A stretch of DNA of 64,000 nt from JAEVLT01 sp044598425 (GTDB taxonomy: Bacteria > Bacillota > Bacilli > Bacillales > Cytobacillaceae). The stretch covers positions 1,488,001 to 1,552,000 of the forward strand of contig CP172536.1 in the NCBI GenBank assembly GCA_044598425.1. Direction: 5' to 3'. Below are positions 42,123 to 50,918 of this stretch, piece after piece (the first letter of the stretch is position 1; every line of letters begins with the position of its first letter). Made by a program: the position numbers and the translations under genes. Under the pieces are notes generated by a model. The model had not been told where the DNA came from and ran no database searches. It worked only from the letters and a program-made list of their open reading frames with translations.

Positions 42123-42718
42123 AAATAGTCCTTGTAAGACACGGAGAAACCAATGAAAATGCTTCTCGCTGTTACCTTGGTCATTATGATGCTGATTTAA
42201 ATGAAAAGGGTCGACAGCAACTCCGTCTCTTGACTGAAAATTTAAAAGCAGTTACACCGATCACTTCCATCTATTCAAGTGACTTATCACGAGCCCTGGA
42301 AAGTGCTCAAATCATTGGAAAGGAGTTTCAGCTTACACCTATTCCTGTATTCCCGTTAAGGGAATTAAACTTTGGGGATTGGGAGTGCAAGACCTATGAA
42401 TCTATTTTGGCAAAAGAGCATGAAAGATTGGAAAAGTGGTTACAGGATCCTTGTTCAATTGCTCCACCTAATGGTGAAACGCTGCTTGAACTTGGTAAAC
42501 GGATGGATCATTGGTTAAATCATAGTTTTCCAAATATGGAACAAAATGAAACGATCATTATCGTTAGTCATGGAGGACCTATTCGCTGGTTTCTTAGTAA
42601 ATGGGTGAAGGGTGACCCAAAAGAATTTTGGAATGTGGAAGGAGTTGGACATGGAAAAGGGGTGATTGTTGATTTTAATGAACAAACGAGGATGTTTACT
42701 TTACTAAATAAGCTGTAA
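42119..42718 (+). CDS. cobC: Alpha-ribazole phosphatase-like histidine phosphatase CobC
   Basis: A 199-residue phosphoglycerate-mutase-fold phosphatase with IVLVRHGETNENA, SDLSRALESAQIIG, LRELNFGDWECKTYE and IIVSHGGPIRWFL. It removes the phosphate from alpha-ribazole phosphate (or adenosylcobalamin phosphate). ATG 42119 overlaps the cobS stop; the longer open frame upstream to 41939 lies inside cobS and was rejected. General histidine phosphatases look similar, so the assignment rests partly on position. Confidence 0.88.
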   Translation: MKIVLVRHGETNENASRCYLGHYDADLNEKGRQQLRLLTENLKAVTPITSIYSSDLSRALESAQIIGKEFQLTPIPVFPLRELNFGDWECKTYESILAKEHERLEKWLQDPCSIAPPNGETLLELGKRMDHWLNHSFPNMEQNETIIIVSHGGPIRWFLSKWVKGDPKEFWNVEGVGHGKGVIVDFNEQTRMFTLLNKL

Positions 42719-42734
42719 GAGTGAGGAGAAAAAG

Positions 42735-43433
42735 GTGCAGCCATTTCGAAATCAAAATCATTATGCTTCAAGAATATGGCCTGAATTAATGATGTACAAA
42801 AAAGACGACCATCTCTTATTTGAGTATACACGGATGTTGGAGACATACAGCAGTGCAGTTTATGGAGGCGGGTTCCGAAAGGTCAGTCAATTTGTTAATT
42901 GGCAGGTGCCGCTAGATTATGTAGCAAGTGATCCTATTAAACTGATGGAACAGAAAATAACCGAATGGGAATATCCTGTACAACAGACCATCGGCTTACA
43001 AACAGCAGCCAAAATTCATTGTGCAGCCATCCACGAGGAGCATGGTGACGAGTTTCGAATCGTATGCTGTGTGACGGCAGGAGTTGGGAATCGGGCAAGA
43101 GCAGGTAAAAAGCGAAGGACGTACTCTGCGTATCAATGCGGAACCATTAATACCTTACTTTTTATTGATGGCAGATTAACAGAGGCTGCTATGATCAATG
43201 GAATTATTACAGCAACGGAAGCAAAGGCTGCAGCACTTCAAGATTTACAGATAAAGGTTGATTCCGGTGAGTTTGCTACTGGAACAACAACAGATGCCAT
43301 TGTCCTGGCAGCGAGTCAGGCACAACATTTTCCCACACATCTTTTTGCAGGTACAGCAACGACAATTGGGAATGCTATTGGCTGTCTTGTTTATGAGGCC
43401 ACTTGTGAAGCTGTAAGGAATCAGGAGGGCTGA
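42735..43433 (+). CDS. cbiZ: Adenosylcobinamide amidohydrolase CbiZ
   Basis: A 232-residue protein with the CbiZ motifs RIVCCVTAGVGNRARAG and FATGTTTDAIVLAAS, and HLFAGTATTIGNAIG near the C terminus. It cuts the aminopropanol tail from salvaged cobinamide or pseudocobalamin to give adenosylcobyrate, which CbiB can rebuild. The GTG start follows GAGGAG. Its presence next to the full synthesis route shows that the cell can also remodel foreign corrinoids. Confidence 0.9.
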   Translation: MQPFRNQNHYASRIWPELMMYKKDDHLLFEYTRMLETYSSAVYGGGFRKVSQFVNWQVPLDYVASDPIKLMEQKITEWEYPVQQTIGLQTAAKIHCAAIHEEHGDEFRIVCCVTAGVGNRARAGKKRRTYSAYQCGTINTLLFIDGRLTEAAMINGIITATEAKAAALQDLQIKVDSGEFATGTTTDAIVLAASQAQHFPTHLFAGTATTIGNAIGCLVYEATCEAVRNQEG

Positions 43434-43441
43434 CCAATCCA

Positions 43442-44410
43442 ATGCTGGTTTATTCCATGTATATTCTTATCGCCTATCTCATTGATCGAATCATAGGAGA
43501 TCCTCGTGTACTGCCCCATCCGGTCATTTTAATAGGAAAGTCTATTAGTCTACTGGAAAAGGTGATTCGAAAAATTGTCGTAAAGGAAAAATTTTTGAAG
43601 CTTACGGGTCTCCTATTTCCTTTGCTTATTGCCGGGGGTGCCTATTTCATTGTTAGTTTGTTGCTTTATAGTTTAAATCAGGTTAATCATTGGCTTGCGG
43701 TGATTGCTGAAATATGGTTCATTTCCACAACGATTGCCACAAAGGGTCTTGGCGATGCAGGAATGGAAGTATTTTGTCAATTGAAAAATAGTGATTTGAT
43801 TTCCGCAAGGAAAAGCCTTGGAATGATAGTGGGAAGGGATACAGAAAATCTTGATGTAAATGAAATCTCTCGAGGGGCAGTCGAAACAGTAGCGGAGAAT
43901 ATTGTTGATGCGATCATTTCCCCCTTATTTTTTGCACTCATTGGAGGGGCGCCGCTTGCCATGGTGTACAGAGCTGTTAATACATTAGATTCCATGATTG
44001 GATATAAAAATGAGAAGTATCGAAACTTGGGATGGGCTTCAGCAAGATTGGATGATTGGTTAAATTATATTCCTGCTCGCTTAACTTCCATAATGATGCT
44101 AGTAGCTTTCTGGATCAAAAGACAAGATGCGCGTAACGCAAGGAAAATCATTAAGCGGGATGCTAAACTTCATCCGAGTCCAAATAGCGGCTATCCAGAA
44201 GCCGCCATTGCAGGTGCCCTTCATATTCAACTTGGGGGCACAAATTATTATTTTGGTGTTGCTTCACACCGGGCAAAGATAGGAGATCCGTGCCGCCCGG
44301 TCGAATCAGATGATATTTTACGCACCATTACCATAATGAAAACAACATCGCTCATCTGTGTCTTCTTATTTTTCATCCTTTCATTATTGATAGAACAATA
44401 TATGAAATAG
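43442..44410 (+). CDS. cbiB: Adenosylcobinamide-phosphate synthase CbiB
   Basis: A 322-residue membrane protein. Family motifs are AYLIDRIIGDPRVLPHPVI, LGMIVGRDTENLD, RGAVETVAENIVDAIISPLF, and the C-terminal HPSPNSGYPEAAIAGAL. It attaches aminopropanol phosphate (from CobD) to adenosylcobyrate. It lies eight bases after cbiZ. Confidence 0.93.
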   Translation: MLVYSMYILIAYLIDRIIGDPRVLPHPVILIGKSISLLEKVIRKIVVKEKFLKLTGLLFPLLIAGGAYFIVSLLLYSLNQVNHWLAVIAEIWFISTTIATKGLGDAGMEVFCQLKNSDLISARKSLGMIVGRDTENLDVNEISRGAVETVAENIVDAIISPLFFALIGGAPLAMVYRAVNTLDSMIGYKNEKYRNLGWASARLDDWLNYIPARLTSIMMLVAFWIKRQDARNARKIIKRDAKLHPSPNSGYPEAAIAGALHIQLGGTNYYFGVASHRAKIGDPCRPVESDDILRTITIMKTTSLICVFLFFILSLLIEQYMK

Positions 44411-44428
44411 TTGAATGGGAGATTCAAA

Positions 44429-45322
44429 ATGAAACTTGGAAAAGGAAGTTGTAATGGAACATTCGGGGAACTTGTACAAGGGATAATAGGCGAACGCCCT
44501 TTTTTAATCTCGCTGCCAATCCCAAGTTTGAGGAGTGAGGCTACCTTTATCCCTGACCCCACCCTATCTGAAATTAAAGTTGTAGATTCAAAGAAAAAAG
44601 CAATGAAAGCTGGAAAATTGCTTTTTCAACAGTTTGGTTTGAAAGGCGGAGGCCTTCTTGAAATTCGTTCTAATATTCCTGTGGGCAAGGGGCTGGGGAG
44701 CAGTTCTGCTGATATTGTGGCAGCTTTAAGGGCAATTGCACACAGCCATTCACTACCTCTTCCGAAAGAATTGATCTCTACAATAGCGGCTAAAATTGAG
44801 CCAACAGATGGTGTAATGTATGACGAAGTAGTGGCTTACGATTATATTCATGGAGAACTTATTGAAAGATTTGGGGTCTTACCTCCGTTTATCATTGTTG
44901 GAATAATCCTTGGAGGGGAAGTCGATACAATTGAATTTAATCGATCTACAAAAGATTATGGCCGGCAAGATCAAAATCAGTTTTTAGAAGCATATCATTG
45001 GATCAAAGAAGGGTTCAGGAATAATGATTTATCATTCATTTGTAAGGCAGCAACGATTAGCGCACGAGTGAATCAAAGGATATTACCAAAACCTTATTTT
45101 AATGAAATTGAGTTATTAGCTCATGCATTTCATGGCGGAACGGTTATTGCTCACAGCGGAACAGTGATGGGTATTTTATTAGATAAGAAGATTACAAATC
45201 GTAACGAGGTTGTTTTCCATTTAGTAAGGAAAATGTCAATTCTTTTCAAGAATCCGAATATAGAACCTTTTTATTACATTAGCACTGAAAAAGTGAATGG
45301 TAAAAATAATAGTTTTTATTAA
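44429..45322 (+). CDS. pduX: L-threonine kinase PduX (GHMP kinase family)
   Basis: A 297-residue GHMP kinase. The family ATP loop is PVGKGLGSSSADIVAAL (about residue 80), and the N terminus LGKGSCNGTFGELVQG is typical of PduX. It phosphorylates L-threonine with ATP to give the CobD substrate. ATG 44429 follows GGGAGA; a TTG at 44411 is less likely. No pdu genes are nearby, so its job here is cobalamin synthesis. Confidence 0.87.
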   Translation: MKLGKGSCNGTFGELVQGIIGERPFLISLPIPSLRSEATFIPDPTLSEIKVVDSKKKAMKAGKLLFQQFGLKGGGLLEIRSNIPVGKGLGSSSADIVAALRAIAHSHSLPLPKELISTIAAKIEPTDGVMYDEVVAYDYIHGELIERFGVLPPFIIVGIILGGEVDTIEFNRSTKDYGRQDQNQFLEAYHWIKEGFRNNDLSFICKAATISARVNQRILPKPYFNEIELLAHAFHGGTVIAHSGTVMGILLDKKITNRNEVVFHLVRKMSILFKNPNIEPFYYISTEKVNGKNNSFY

Positions 45323-45398
45323 AGAAACCAGAAATTCATGTTGTCTTTTCTTCAATGTTTGGGTTCAGATGAAAATGGCAGAGAGGAGTACATATAAC

Positions 45399-46040
45399 AT
45401 GTTTAATAACGCAGAAAAAGAAGCAGTTTACAAGGTGATTTATAAAAGGAGAGATGTACGTACTTTTCTTCCCAATTCGATTTCTCCAGAGACCATTGAA
45501 CGAGTTCTTCAAGCGGCCCATCAAGCCCCATCAGTTGGTTTTATGCAACCTTGGAATTTTATCTTAGTAGCTTCAACTGAAATGAAAGAGCGACTGGCCT
45601 GGGCGGCGGAAAAAGAACGAAAAGCATTGGCTATTCACTACGAGGATGATAGGAAAACTCAATTTTTAAATTTAAAAGTAGAGGGAATCAAACAAGCCCC
45701 CTTAACGATTTGTGTAACATGTGATTCTACACGCGGGGGATCCCATGTGTTGGGGAGAAATTCCATTCCAGAAACCGATATTCTTTCTGTAGCGTGTGCT
45801 ATTCAAAATATGTGGCTAGCGACATGTGCAGAAGGATTAGCAATGGGATGGGTTAGTTTTTATAAGAAAAATGATATAAGAGATATTTTACAAATTCCAC
45901 CCCATATTGATCCTGTTGCCTTAATTTCGATAGGTTATACGGATGAATATCCATCCTCTCCAATACTAGAGCAAGCGAATTGGGAAACAAGAAGATCTCT
46001 TCAAAATTTAATTTTTCATGAGACATGGGGAAATCAATGA
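45399..46040 (+). CDS. bluB: 5,6-dimethylbenzimidazole synthase BluB
   Basis: A 213-residue nitroreductase-fold protein with the BluB hallmarks KRRDVRTFLPNSI, AAHQAPSVGFMQPWNFILV, VTCDSTRGGSHVLGRN and ETDILSVACAIQNMWLA. BluB breaks down FMNH2 with oxygen to make the lower ligand base. GAGAGGAG lies ten bases before ATG 45399. The open frame reaches back to 45297 inside pduX, but those codons lack a good site. Its oxygen need is notable beside the anaerobic-type ring pathway. Confidence 0.9.
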   Translation: MFNNAEKEAVYKVIYKRRDVRTFLPNSISPETIERVLQAAHQAPSVGFMQPWNFILVASTEMKERLAWAAEKERKALAIHYEDDRKTQFLNLKVEGIKQAPLTICVTCDSTRGGSHVLGRNSIPETDILSVACAIQNMWLATCAEGLAMGWVSFYKKNDIRDILQIPPHIDPVALISIGYTDEYPSSPILEQANWETRRSLQNLIFHETWGNQ

Positions 46041-46154
46041 AAAGCGCAATAAGATAGCAGCAGGAATGTAGGGAATGAATCATAATTTTAGGAAGCGTAT
46101 GGAACACGTTCAAAAAAGTAGAACAACAATTTTTAAAGAGAGAGGATCTCACGA

Positions 46155-46934
46155 ATGGAAACGATCTCATTAATGCTTCTCGTATTTGTGTTGGGGCTGC
46201 GTCATGGATTAGATGCTGACCATTTGGCATGTATTGATGGTTTAACACGTTATAATTGGCGTATGAATAGCCCTATCGCTCGTTGGGTTGGCACTTTATT
46301 TTCTTTTGGACACGGATTGGTGGTATCGTGTATAGCCATCTTTCTAGGTATTTTTATGAAAAACTTTAAGATACCAGAATCCGTTGATACACTTGTAACC
46401 TGGATATCTGTTATTTCCCTTTTTAGTATTGGGACATTAAATATCTATAATCTACTAAAATCAACATCTAATAAAACCTTTCAAATTAACGGAATTAAAG
46501 GGAAGTTTCTACCACGTATGGTACAAGAGACCACTAATCCATTTTTAGTCATTATAATTGGTGGATTATTCGCATTGGCTGCTGATACTGTTAGTCAAAC
46601 ATCTATGTGGGCAATTGCTGCAGGAAATTCAGGAAGTTATATGCCGTTTATTATGGGGATCATATTCATGTTGGGTATGATGATAACAGACACAATTGAT
46701 TCATTTCTTGCATTTCGTATGATTAACCAATCAAATCAATTAGGCCAATCAGCTTCAAGAGTGATGGGATGGTTAATTGTATTTTTGGCGTATGGGGTTT
46801 CACTATATCAGGCTATTACGTTTTTCTTCCCTTGGGCAGAACTGGATTTCGAAACCGTGGGGGTTGGGATTTTTGTATTTTTTGTTCTATGTTTTGTAAT
46901 TTTAAGTATTCGTATAAAAAAAAGTTGTCAATAG
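46155..46934 (+). CDS. NiCoT-family nickel/cobalt transporter
   Basis: A 259-residue membrane protein with about eight helices. The metal-selective signature of NiCoT permeases (H-x4-DH) appears as RHGLDADHLACID in helix 2, with LFSFGHGLVVS and GLFALAADTVSQTS further on. GAGAGG precedes the ATG. It follows bluB by 114 bases with no terminator seen, so it is probably the last gene of the B12 run and imports cobalt for CbiX. Specificity for nickel cannot be ruled out, and a hydrogenase subunit gene lies 5 kb away. Confidence 0.87.
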   Translation: METISLMLLVFVLGLRHGLDADHLACIDGLTRYNWRMNSPIARWVGTLFSFGHGLVVSCIAIFLGIFMKNFKIPESVDTLVTWISVISLFSIGTLNIYNLLKSTSNKTFQINGIKGKFLPRMVQETTNPFLVIIIGGLFALAADTVSQTSMWAIAAGNSGSYMPFIMGIIFMLGMMITDTIDSFLAFRMINQSNQLGQSASRVMGWLIVFLAYGVSLYQAITFFFPWAELDFETVGVGIFVFFVLCFVILSIRIKKSCQ

Positions 46935-47415
46935 AATCAATTTCATAATTGCTTCTTAAAAAAAATCATAGACCTACAGAATTTTAGCTCTTTAAAATTT
47001 TTTTGTTTTAGGTGTTATTAAACCAGTCTGTTGATTTGCGCTCCAGGCGCTTCGCTTTCCGCCTGTGGGGTCTCCCCAGCCCTGTACTCCCGCAGGACTT
47101 TGAATTAGCTTCATTGAAACAACAACGCACGAAGGAAATGCGAATGCTTTTTCGAGGAGTCTTCCTCCAGTCTTAGAGTTTGTTTCGTCACTTACTCATT
47201 TTGACATTTTGGGGAGGTACTCCTTTTTCTATTGTCTAAAAGCCTTGAGTCCGTAGGGCTCAGAATTATGAAATTCACTCAATAATGTTATTGATTCGAG
47301 CAGAATCTTTCGTTTGAAAAACTCCATTTTACGAACGAGTTTATATAAGGAACTTGCTAGTTGTTAAGCAATGAAAGACGATGGAATTTATCGAAAATAG
47401 TTTGAAAATAAAATA
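46935..47415. other. Intergenic region with a dispersed repeat before the biotin operon
   Basis: Nearly 500 bases without a credible gene. It holds one degenerate dispersed repeat (47036-47185), followed by about 230 AT-rich bases up to the bioW promoter. Confidence 0.5.
47036..47185. repeat. Degenerate dispersed intergenic repeat, copy A
   Basis: It starts CTGTTGATTTGCGCTCC, is GC-richer than its surroundings, and contains CGCACGAAGGAAATGCG (47126-47142) followed by TTTTCGAGGAGTC. The 17-bp core recurs exactly at 51848-51864. It resembles the roughly 100-150 bp repeats with CTGTTGATT/AATCAACAG ends found between genes in many Bacillus genomes. Confidence 0.6.
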
Positions 47416-47444
47416 TTGACAAAACAGAGGAATAATTTTAACAT
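47416..47444 (+). promoter_or_regulatory. Promoter of the biotin operon
   Basis: TTGACA at 47416-47421, a 17-base spacer and TAACAT at 47439-47444. The BirA-type operator follows at once and would cover the transcription start. Confidence 0.55.
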
Positions 47445-47450
47445 TTTAAA

Positions 47451-47479
47451 TGTCAACCTTTTTTAAATTTTAGTTAACA
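47451..47479. promoter_or_regulatory. BirA-type biotin operator TGTCAAC-N15-GTTAACA
   Basis: Two inverted arms separated by exactly 15 bases, with one mismatch from a perfect inverted repeat. This is the layout of biotin repressor (BirA) operators in Gram-positive bacteria. It lies just downstream of the promoter and before bioW. Confidence 0.8.
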
Positions 47480-47627
47480 TATTGAACGGTATGGTTGAAA
47501 AAGTGAGAGTTTATGTTTTACGGAAGAACTACTAAAAACATTGGTAGAAAGTTTGTTCATGATGACAGCTGGCAAAATTTCAAAAAGAAATTCTGAATCA
47601 AATAACAAGGTTAGGGGGGGGGAGTGC

Positions 47628-48392
47628 TTGAACGAGGAAAATTTTTTTAGTGTTAGAATGAGAGCTTCTAAGAATGGGGCACATGAAAATGGTGGAAAGC
47701 ATATATCTGGTGGCGAACAAATTTCAACCTACGGAAATTTGAAAAATGCAGTAAGTGTCTTGCTAGAAAAAGCGTTAACTCATTCAAGAGGCAACCCGGA
47801 TTTTATGCAGATTCAGTTTGAATTAATTGATGAGCCAATTACAAGATTAAAGCCATTACATATTGGGACAAATGAAGTGAAATCGGTAGAAGAAGGACAA
47901 TTAATCGCTCGGGATCTTTTAGAGAAAGCAGGGGTTCCGCGAGAGAGCATTGAAAAAGCATACCAACACATAGCGGAATATTCCGGGCTTAGAGGGGCGA
48001 TTTTGTTTGATATTCGATCTGGTATACGAATTGATGATCGAAACGAAAAAGGAGTTCGCGTTTCCAGAATGGACTGGCTGGCCACAAATTTTGAAAAATG
48101 GGCCGACTACTACACAATACCTCGAAGTCAAAGGGTGAAGGAGGCACTTGTTCTTGCAACAAAGGTGAATGTGCATCCAGCTACTGTCGCGGAATTATGC
48201 TGGTCAGATGATCCTGACTACACAATAGGTTACGTTGCAAGTAAAAAGCTGGGCTATCAGCGGATTACGAAGCTAAAAGAATATGGTGATGAACGCGGCT
48301 GTAGAATCTTCTTTGTAGATGGCTTAAGCGATGATCTTCATACATACATAGACTATTTGGAAAAACAGCCAGTATTTGTTCAATGGGAGTAA
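47628..48392 (+). CDS. bioW: 6-carboxyhexanoate-CoA ligase (pimeloyl-CoA synthetase) BioW
   Basis: A 254-residue BioW. It starts MNEENFFSVRMRASKNGAHE, and HISGGEQISTYGNL, GLRGAILFDIRSG and VRVSRMDWL are typical. It activates pimelate to pimeloyl-CoA for BioF. The open frame extends to 47541, but the TTG at 47628 fits the family length and follows a purine-rich ribosome site with a run of nine G (47614-47622). The operon is preceded by a BirA-type operator. Confidence 0.9.
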   Translation: MNEENFFSVRMRASKNGAHENGGKHISGGEQISTYGNLKNAVSVLLEKALTHSRGNPDFMQIQFELIDEPITRLKPLHIGTNEVKSVEEGQLIARDLLEKAGVPRESIEKAYQHIAEYSGLRGAILFDIRSGIRIDDRNEKGVRVSRMDWLATNFEKWADYYTIPRSQRVKEALVLATKVNVHPATVAELCWSDDPDYTIGYVASKKLGYQRITKLKEYGDERGCRIFFVDGLSDDLHTYIDYLEKQPVFVQWE

Positions 48393-48397
48393 GAAAA

Positions 48398-49756
48398 ATG
48401 TCATACGAGTTAAATGAAAAAAGTAAAAAATATCTTTGGTTACCATTTACGCAAATGAAAGATTATGATGAAAATCCTTTGATCATTGAAAGGGGTAATG
48501 GCATAAAAGTTAAAGACATTGATGGGAAGGAATATTTTGATGGATTTTCTGCACTATGGCTTAATGTCCATGGGCACAGAAAAAAAGAGTTGGATCAAGC
48601 GATTATGAAACAGCTTGATAAAATTGCCCATTCTACCTTGTTAGGAATGACAAATGTCCCAGCAATAGAACTTGCGGAAAAACTAATTGAAATAAGTCCT
48701 GAAAAGTTGACGCGTGTTTTTTATTCAGATAGTGGAGCGGAAGCGATGGAAATTGCCCTTAAGATGGCGTTTCAATATTGGGCGAATATCGGCAGACCGG
48801 AGAAGCAAAAATTCATCGCGATGCAAAATGGTTATCATGGCGATACGATTGGCGCCGTTAGTGTTGGTTCCATCGACCTTTACCATCAAGTGTACGGACC
48901 GTTAATGTTTGAGAGTTTTAAAGCACCCATTCCATATGTCTATCACTCTAAGAGCGGTGACCCTATACAGTGTCGGGATGAATGTTTATTTATACTTGAA
49001 AAGTTACTGATTGATAATCATCAACAAATCGCTGCGCTTACGATCGAATCAATGATCCAGGGGGCAGGTGGTATGATTGTAATGCCAGAGAGATTTTTGT
49101 CTGGTGTACGTGAGCTTTGTACAAAATATGATGTTTTAATGATTGTGGATGAAGTTGCAACCGGTTTTGGGCGTACGGGGAAAATGTTTGCCTGTGAACA
49201 CGAAGGTGTTCAGCCTGATTTAATGGCAGTTGGAAAGGGAATCACCGGAGGCTATTTGCCAATTGCAGCAACATTAACAACAGAGGATATTTACACAGCA
49301 TTCTATGATGATTACGAAAAACTAAAAACGTTATTCCATGGTCATTCTTATACGGGAAATCAGCTTGGATGTGCAGTTGCCATTGAAAATTTACGTTTAT
49401 TTGAAACTGAAAACATTGTTGAAGAAGTAGCGAAAAAGGCGGAGTATCTTCATGAGCTGTTTGAAGAACTGCGATCACTTCCCCATGTGGGTGAAATTCG
49501 ACAGCTTGGTTTTATGTGTGGAATAGAGCTTGTTCACACAAAGGAAACGAAGACGCCTTTTCCTGCTGAAAAAAGAGTAGGCTACAAGGTCACTCTAAAA
49601 ATGAGGGAACTTGGTATGCTAACGAGACCATTGGGTGATGTCATCGTCTTTATGCCTCCGCATGTAAGCACTAGGGAAGAACTAAAAGCAATGGTTTCGA
49701 TTATGAAAGAAGCTATTGTAGAGGTCACAAATGGGGTGACGAATGGTGAAGCTTGA
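48398..49756 (+). CDS. bioA: 8-amino-7-oxononanoate aminotransferase BioA/BioK
   Basis: A 452-residue class III aminotransferase. It begins YLWLPFTQMKDYDENP, with YSDSGAEAMEIALKMAFQYW, GYHGDTIGAVSVGSID, DEVATGFGRTGKMFACEH and the PLP lysine in VGKGITGGYLP. It makes 7,8-diaminononanoate. The donor may be SAM or, as in B. subtilis, lysine; the sequence alone does not settle this. ATG 48398 follows GGGAG; ATG 48383 inside bioW is less likely. It overlaps bioF by 14 bases. Confidence 0.92.
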   Translation: MSYELNEKSKKYLWLPFTQMKDYDENPLIIERGNGIKVKDIDGKEYFDGFSALWLNVHGHRKKELDQAIMKQLDKIAHSTLLGMTNVPAIELAEKLIEISPEKLTRVFYSDSGAEAMEIALKMAFQYWANIGRPEKQKFIAMQNGYHGDTIGAVSVGSIDLYHQVYGPLMFESFKAPIPYVYHSKSGDPIQCRDECLFILEKLLIDNHQQIAALTIESMIQGAGGMIVMPERFLSGVRELCTKYDVLMIVDEVATGFGRTGKMFACEHEGVQPDLMAVGKGITGGYLPIAATLTTEDIYTAFYDDYEKLKTLFHGHSYTGNQLGCAVAIENLRLFETENIVEEVAKKAEYLHELFEELRSLPHVGEIRQLGFMCGIELVHTKETKTPFPAEKRVGYKVTLKMRELGMLTRPLGDVIVFMPPHVSTREELKAMVSIMKEAIVEVTNGVTNGEA

Positions 49757-50918
49757 TGAATGGTTAAGCCGACGAATAGCCAAGACAAAAGAAGCAGGTT
49801 TGCATCGAATAGTGCGAACGATGAATTCGGCTCCTCTTCCTAAAATGTTGATTGATGGTCAAAGACATATTGTCTTTTCATCTAATAATTATTTAGGGCT
49901 GGCGAGTGATCGACACTTGGTTTATGCCGCAGAAACAATTCTGCATGAATTTGGAGTAGGAAGCAGTGGATCTAGATTAACGACTGGCCATACGGATTGG
50001 CATCAAAAGATTGAGGGAAAAATCGCCTGTTTTAAGCAAACGGAGGCGGCCCTCCTTTTTTCAAGCGGTTATTTAGCAAATGTCGGCGTTTTATCGTCAT
50101 TACCTGAAAAAGGGGATGTCATTTTAAGCGATCAATTAAACCATGCAAGTATTATTGATGGATGCCGTCTTTCAAAAGCGGCAACTGTTGTTTATAACCA
50201 TATCGATATGCTTGATCTGGAAGAAAAATTGAGAGAAACAGCATCGTGTCATCGGCGTTTTATCGTAACAGATGGCGTTTTTAGTATGGATGGTACAATT
50301 GCCCCTCTTGATCAGATAATCCCACTTGCGAAACGGTACCATGCCTATGTTATTGTGGATGATGCACACGCAACAGGTGTTTTAGGTGAAAATGGCAGGG
50401 GCACGAGTGAGTATTTCGGTGTCCATCCTGATGTGATCATTGGAACCTTAAGTAAAGCTATTGGGACGGAAGGGGGTTTTGTTGCTGGTTCGCAAGTTTT
50501 AATTGAGTTTCTGCTAAACCATGCACGAACCTTTATTTTTCAAACTGCTATGCCGCCTGCAATCTGTGCAGCTTCCTACGCAGCATTGGAAATCATTGAA
50601 GAAAGTAATAAAAAGCGCCAGCTGTTATTTTCCAATATAAAAAAAATAAAAACTAGCTTAAAAGAAATGGGTTATATCGTGAAGGGAGATCTTACCCCGA
50701 TTATTCCTGTGATCATAGGAGATCCCAAAGAGGCTGTCATTTTTGCGGAAAAGCTGCTGGAAAAAGGAATATACGCACCTGCGATCCGTCCGCCAACTGT
50801 ACCAGATGGGGAAAGTCGTATCCGGCTAACTGTCACCTCCGACCATTCTTCGAAAGAAATAGAATACTTGTTAGAATGCTTTCATTCCATCGGGAAAGAG
50901 TTGAACATGATTATATGA
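49743..50918 (+). CDS. bioF: 8-amino-7-oxononanoate synthase BioF
   Basis: A 391-residue PLP enzyme that condenses pimeloyl-CoA with alanine. Motifs are SSNNYLGLASD, GSGGSRLTTG-like GSSGSRLTTGHTDWH, DDAHATGVLGENGRG and the lysine in GTLSKAIGTEGGFVAG. Its first codons overlap the end of bioA, and its stop overlaps the bioD start (ATGA). Confidence 0.93.
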   Translation: MVKLDEWLSRRIAKTKEAGLHRIVRTMNSAPLPKMLIDGQRHIVFSSNNYLGLASDRHLVYAAETILHEFGVGSSGSRLTTGHTDWHQKIEGKIACFKQTEAALLFSSGYLANVGVLSSLPEKGDVILSDQLNHASIIDGCRLSKAATVVYNHIDMLDLEEKLRETASCHRRFIVTDGVFSMDGTIAPLDQIIPLAKRYHAYVIVDDAHATGVLGENGRGTSEYFGVHPDVIIGTLSKAIGTEGGFVAGSQVLIEFLLNHARTFIFQTAMPPAICAASYAALEIIEESNKKRQLLFSNIKKIKTSLKEMGYIVKGDLTPIIPVIIGDPKEAVIFAEKLLEKGIYAPAIRPPTVPDGESRIRLTVTSDHSSKEIEYLLECFHSIGKELNMII

